A program made the position numbers and the translations under genes. From an uncultured Porphyromonadaceae bacterium (lineage in GTDB: Bacteria > Bacteroidota > Bacteroidia > Bacteroidales > Muribaculaceae), in the NCBI GenBank assembly GCA_902475285.1, contig CABRZA010000014.1, forward strand, positions 1-24,735: DNA of 24,735 bases, written 5' to 3'. Shown in pieces: positions 22,377 through 24,735 of this stretch (the stretch's first letter is position 1; every line of letters starts with the position of its first letter). The notes under the pieces are model-generated. The model did no database searches and was not told where the DNA came from. It saw only the letters and a program-made list of their open reading frames with translations.

Positions 22377-24376
22377 TGCTCTCCGACGACACTCCCTACG
22401 GCTACTACGACTTCTCCGACGACGAGCCTTCCGCCGAGGCTCCCGACGTCGGCGAGGCTCCTGTCGACGTGCTCCGGCGCGTGTGGGGCTACGACGCCTT
22501 CCGCCCCATGCAGGCCGAAATCGTCGAATCGGTCCTCGGCGGCCACGACACCATTGGCCTCCTCCCTACAGGCGGCGGCAAGTCGCTCACATTCCAGGTG
22601 CCGGCGCTCATCATGCCGGGCCTCACGCTGGTGGTAACGCCGCTGGTGTCGCTGATGAAAGACCAGGTCGACAGCCTCAAGCGCCGACGAGTGAAGGCCG
22701 ACTGCCTCTATCTCGGCATGAGCCGCCACGCTCAGGACTACACCCTCGAGCGATGCCGCCAGGGAAAGCTCAAGCTCCTATACATCGCCCCGGAGCGCAT
22801 AGAGCGCCAGCAGTTCATAGCCGAGATAGCCCGCTGGGACGTGAGCATGATAGTAGTCGACGAGGCCCATTGCATTTCGCAGTGGGGCTACGACTTCCGC
22901 CCCTCGTATCTGGGCATACGCCGCCTGCGCGAGCTCTTCCCCGACGTGCCAGTGCTGGCCCTCACGGCTTCGGCCACGCCCGAAGTGGTGGCCGACATCG
23001 CAGCATCGCTCGCCATGCGCTCGCCCAAGCTGTTCTCGCTGAGCTTCGCGAGACCCAACATCAGCTTCCTGGTGCGGCGCACCGACGCCAAAGCTGCCAA
23101 GATGTTGCAGATTTTCAGCACCATGCCGGGGTGCGGAATAGTGTATGTGCGCTCGCGCAAGCGCACCGTGGAGCTCGCCGACTTCCTCAACGGAGCCGGC
23201 ATCGCCGCCACGGCATACCACGCCGGCCTCCCAGCCGACGTCAAGGCCGAACGGCAGGAGGCCTGGATGGAAGGCCGCGTGCGGGTAATGGTGGCCACTA
23301 CGGCCTTCGGCATGGGCATCGACAAGCCCGACGTACGCCTGGTGGTGCACCACGACATGCCCTCGACTCTCGAAGAATACTATCAGGAGGCAGGCCGTGC
23401 GGGCCGCGACGGGCAGAAATCGGTAGCAGTACTCCTGGTGAGCCGCCACGACAAGGCCACGCTCGCCAGGCGCCTCACTGCGGCCTTCCCGCCGAAGGAT
23501 TTCATCGCACACGTCTACGACGAAATCTGCCGCTATCTCTCGCTGCCAATGGGCGAGGGCTTCGGCGCCGTCTTCGAGTTCGACCCGGCCGTGATGTGCG
23601 AGCGTTACAAGCTCGACTACCACAGGGTCATAACCTCCATCGGCTTTCTCGAAAGGGCTGGCTATCTCACCTTTGTCGAGGAGCTGGAGCGCCGCTCGCG
23701 AGTGATGATTACCGTGGAGCGCCACCTCCTCTACGACGAGGTGGTCGACAGCTGCCACGAGGCGGTGATGCTCGACCTTCTCCGCAACTATCCGGGGCTC
23801 TTCGCCGACTATGTCTTCATCGACGAGCAGGCCGTGGCCTACCGCTGCGGCCTCGCTCCCGAGGATGTCTACAAGGCTCTCATAGCCATGCGCCGCCAGC
23901 ACATACTCGACTATGTGCCGCGCTCGCTCACACCCTACATCTTCTTCACCGCCAACCGCTGCCCGTCCGACAAGCTCGTAATCGAGCAGGCAATCTACGA
24001 GCGCCGCCGCGACAGCATGAAGAAGCGCCTCGACGCAATGAGCGCCTTCGCCTTCGACGACACCGACTGCCGCGTGCGACATATGCTTCAGTATTTCGGC
24101 CAGCGCCTCGAGCCCGGCTACGGATGCGGTAGCTGCGACATATGCCGCAGCCGATGCTACGGCCGGCCGCCCTTCGACGCCATAGCCTTCGCCGCCGACC
24201 TACGTGACATCTTCGCCTCCATAGCCCCGGCGGTGAGCATACCCATGGGCTCCCTCACCGCCCGCTATCCGCACCACACCGCCGAAGTGGGCGCCGAAAT
24301 ATCCGCCCTCATATCTTCGGGCCATCTCGCTCTCAACGGCGCTCTCCTCACCCTCCTCAAACCTCTTGACAATTAA
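22376..24376 (+). CDS. recQ: ATP-dependent DNA helicase RecQ
   Basis: RecQ unwinds DNA 3' to 5' and works with RecJ to process ends and stalled forks. From ATG 22376 the protein has 666 residues (a GTG one codon earlier is possible). Motifs: Walker A LLPTGGGKSLTFQVPAL (about residue 60), DEAH box VVDEAHCISQWGYDFRPSY (about 159), TASATPEV, MGIDKPDVRLVVHHDMPSTL, and motif VI AGRAGRDGQ (about 338). The zinc site is seen near the end (YGCGSCDICRSRC, about residues 582-593, with the first Cys upstream). There is a winged-helix region but no HRDC domain after it. The N-terminal 35 residues are acidic and variable (SDDTPYGYYDFSDDEPSAEA). It is translationally coupled to recJ by TGATG. Confidence 0.95.
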   Translation: MLSDDTPYGYYDFSDDEPSAEAPDVGEAPVDVLRRVWGYDAFRPMQAEIVESVLGGHDTIGLLPTGGGKSLTFQVPALIMPGLTLVVTPLVSLMKDQVDSLKRRRVKADCLYLGMSRHAQDYTLERCRQGKLKLLYIAPERIERQQFIAEIARWDVSMIVVDEAHCISQWGYDFRPSYLGIRRLRELFPDVPVLALTASATPEVVADIAASLAMRSPKLFSLSFARPNISFLVRRTDAKAAKMLQIFSTMPGCGIVYVRSRKRTVELADFLNGAGIAATAYHAGLPADVKAERQEAWMEGRVRVMVATTAFGMGIDKPDVRLVVHHDMPSTLEEYYQEAGRAGRDGQKSVAVLLVSRHDKATLARRLTAAFPPKDFIAHVYDEICRYLSLPMGEGFGAVFEFDPAVMCERYKLDYHRVITSIGFLERAGYLTFVEELERRSRVMITVERHLLYDEVVDSCHEAVMLDLLRNYPGLFADYVFIDEQAVAYRCGLAPEDVYKALIAMRRQHILDYVPRSLTPYIFFTANRCPSDKLVIEQAIYERRRDSMKKRLDAMSAFAFDDTDCRVRHMLQYFGQRLEPGYGCGSCDICRSRCYGRPPFDAIAFAADLRDIFASIAPAVSIPMGSLTARYPHHTAEVGAEISALISSGHLALNGALLTLLKPLDN

Positions 24377-24390
24377 CTGACAATTAACCA

Positions 24391-24433
24391 AAAAAACACA
24401 AAAAACCGCCGGAGGAAGAACCTTCGACGGTTT
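24391..24433 (-). terminator. Terminator of the small lipoprotein gene
   Basis: Bases 24403-24415 pair with 24421-24433 over 13 positions with one C-A mismatch and one wobble. On the minus strand a T-rich run (24402-24391, complement of AAAAAACACAAA) follows. It lies 52 bases after the lipoprotein stop. On the plus strand it also lies 27 bases after recQ and could end that transcript weakly. Confidence 0.7.
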
Positions 24434-24484
24434 GTAGGCGATATTGATATGGCCGTGGCACTGTGTGCCGGCCCGGGATATCAA

Positions 24485-24706
24485 TTATTTTGCAGCAGGA
24501 GCTTCGGTAGCGGCAGCAGCTTCTTCAGCAGCAGCGGCTACAGTGTCGGTAGCTGCAGCAGCAGCGGTGTCAACGGGAGCTACGACCTCTTCTACAACTT
24601 CGGTTTCAACGGCTTCAGCTTCGGGAGCAGCAGCCTCTTCTTTGTTGCTGCATGCGAAGAACGACATGCTGAACACAACAGCAAGAGTAAGTACTAACTT
24701 TTTCAT
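24485..24706 (-). CDS. Small Ala/Glu-rich lipoprotein
   Basis: This is a 73-residue lipoprotein precursor. Residues 1-19 form a lipoprotein signal (MKKLVLTLAVVFSMSFFAC) with the lipidated Cys at position 19, followed by SNKEEAAAP. The mature 55 residues are low-complexity Ala, Glu, Val, Thr and Pro (EAVETEVVEEVVAPVDTAAA). Such tails are likely disordered and may span the periplasm or stick out from the membrane. No function can be inferred. The reverse-strand GC-skewed repeat codons (GCAGCAGC) make the other strand look open, but that frame has no protein features. Its promoter would lie beyond the window end. Confidence 0.8.
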   Translation of the reverse strand: MKKLVLTLAVVFSMSFFACSNKEEAAAPEAEAVETEVVEEVVAPVDTAAAAATDTVAAAAEEAAAATEAPAAK

Positions 24707-24735
24707 CTTTGCTTTGATATTAGTAATAAAACAAT

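Noticed and set aside
24449..24697. Plus-strand open frame rich in Ser, Gly and Phe opposite the lipoprotein
   Set aside because: It is the complement of repeated Ala and Glu codons. The minus-strand reading has a proper lipoprotein signal and a terminator.
1..24735. CRISPR array, tRNA, rRNA or prophage
   Set aside because: I saw no regularly spaced repeats, no cloverleaf-like sequence, no ribosomal RNA signature and no phage structural gene.

Overview
The window looks like chromosome from a high-GC gut Bacteroidota, most likely family Muribaculaceae or a close Bacteroidales relative. Reasons: several start regions carry the Bacteroidetes sigma-ABfr promoter form (TTG or TTTG, 20 bases, TAnnTTTG); secreted proteins end in T9SS-like C-terminal domains; the order ftsX, DUF3098 gene, uppP, truB, queA is typical of Bacteroidales; codons strongly favour C or G at the third position. 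The taxon is inferred from style and gene content, not from a marker alignment. I saw no rRNA, tRNA, CRISPR array, transposase or phage gene.

Layout. (1) 128-8537, plus strand: four large secreted or surface proteins with N-terminal signal peptides and C-terminal sorting-type domains, ended by a strong bidirectional terminator. Two are broken by single-base lesions. The second gene has an in-frame TAG that divides a 917-codon frame. The third has an A7 run right after its start codon that puts the signal peptide out of frame. (2) 8553-12711, minus strand: an oxalate-catabolism operon in the order frc (formyl-CoA:oxalate CoA-transferase), oxc (oxalyl-CoA decarboxylase), AEC-family transporter. 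A perfect 14-bp inverted repeat lies between oxc and the transporter gene. (3) 12878-17762, plus strand: a housekeeping operon of ftsX, a DUF3098 membrane protein, uppP, truB, queA and an N-carbamoylputrescine amidase gene. (4) 17861-18642, minus strand: comF with its own promoter very close to the start. (5) 18721-20483: a scar or assembly chimera made of three gene pieces: the C-terminal half of an MFS transporter (minus), the C-terminal part of an outer-membrane porin (plus) and the C-terminal part of an unrecognised protein (plus). None is complete and both joins fall inside coding sequence. (6) 20595-24376, plus strand: recJ and recQ, overlapping by one base. (7) 24485-24706, minus strand: a small Ala/Glu-rich lipoprotein with its own terminator.

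How the parts work together. Frc loads oxalate onto CoA using formyl-CoA, Oxc decarboxylates oxalyl-CoA to formyl-CoA and CO2, and the AEC protein is the probable oxalate or formate carrier, the same gene set as E. coli yfdW-yfdU-yfdV. ftsX and uppP serve division and cell-wall lipid recycling, and truB and queA modify tRNA. RecJ and RecQ act together in recombinational repair. The least ordinary parts are the lesions in the secreted-protein cluster and the three-fragment junction at 19340-19850. These could be biology (phase variation, gene decay, deletion) or assembly error; the sequence alone cannot decide. I found no clearly new biological system.
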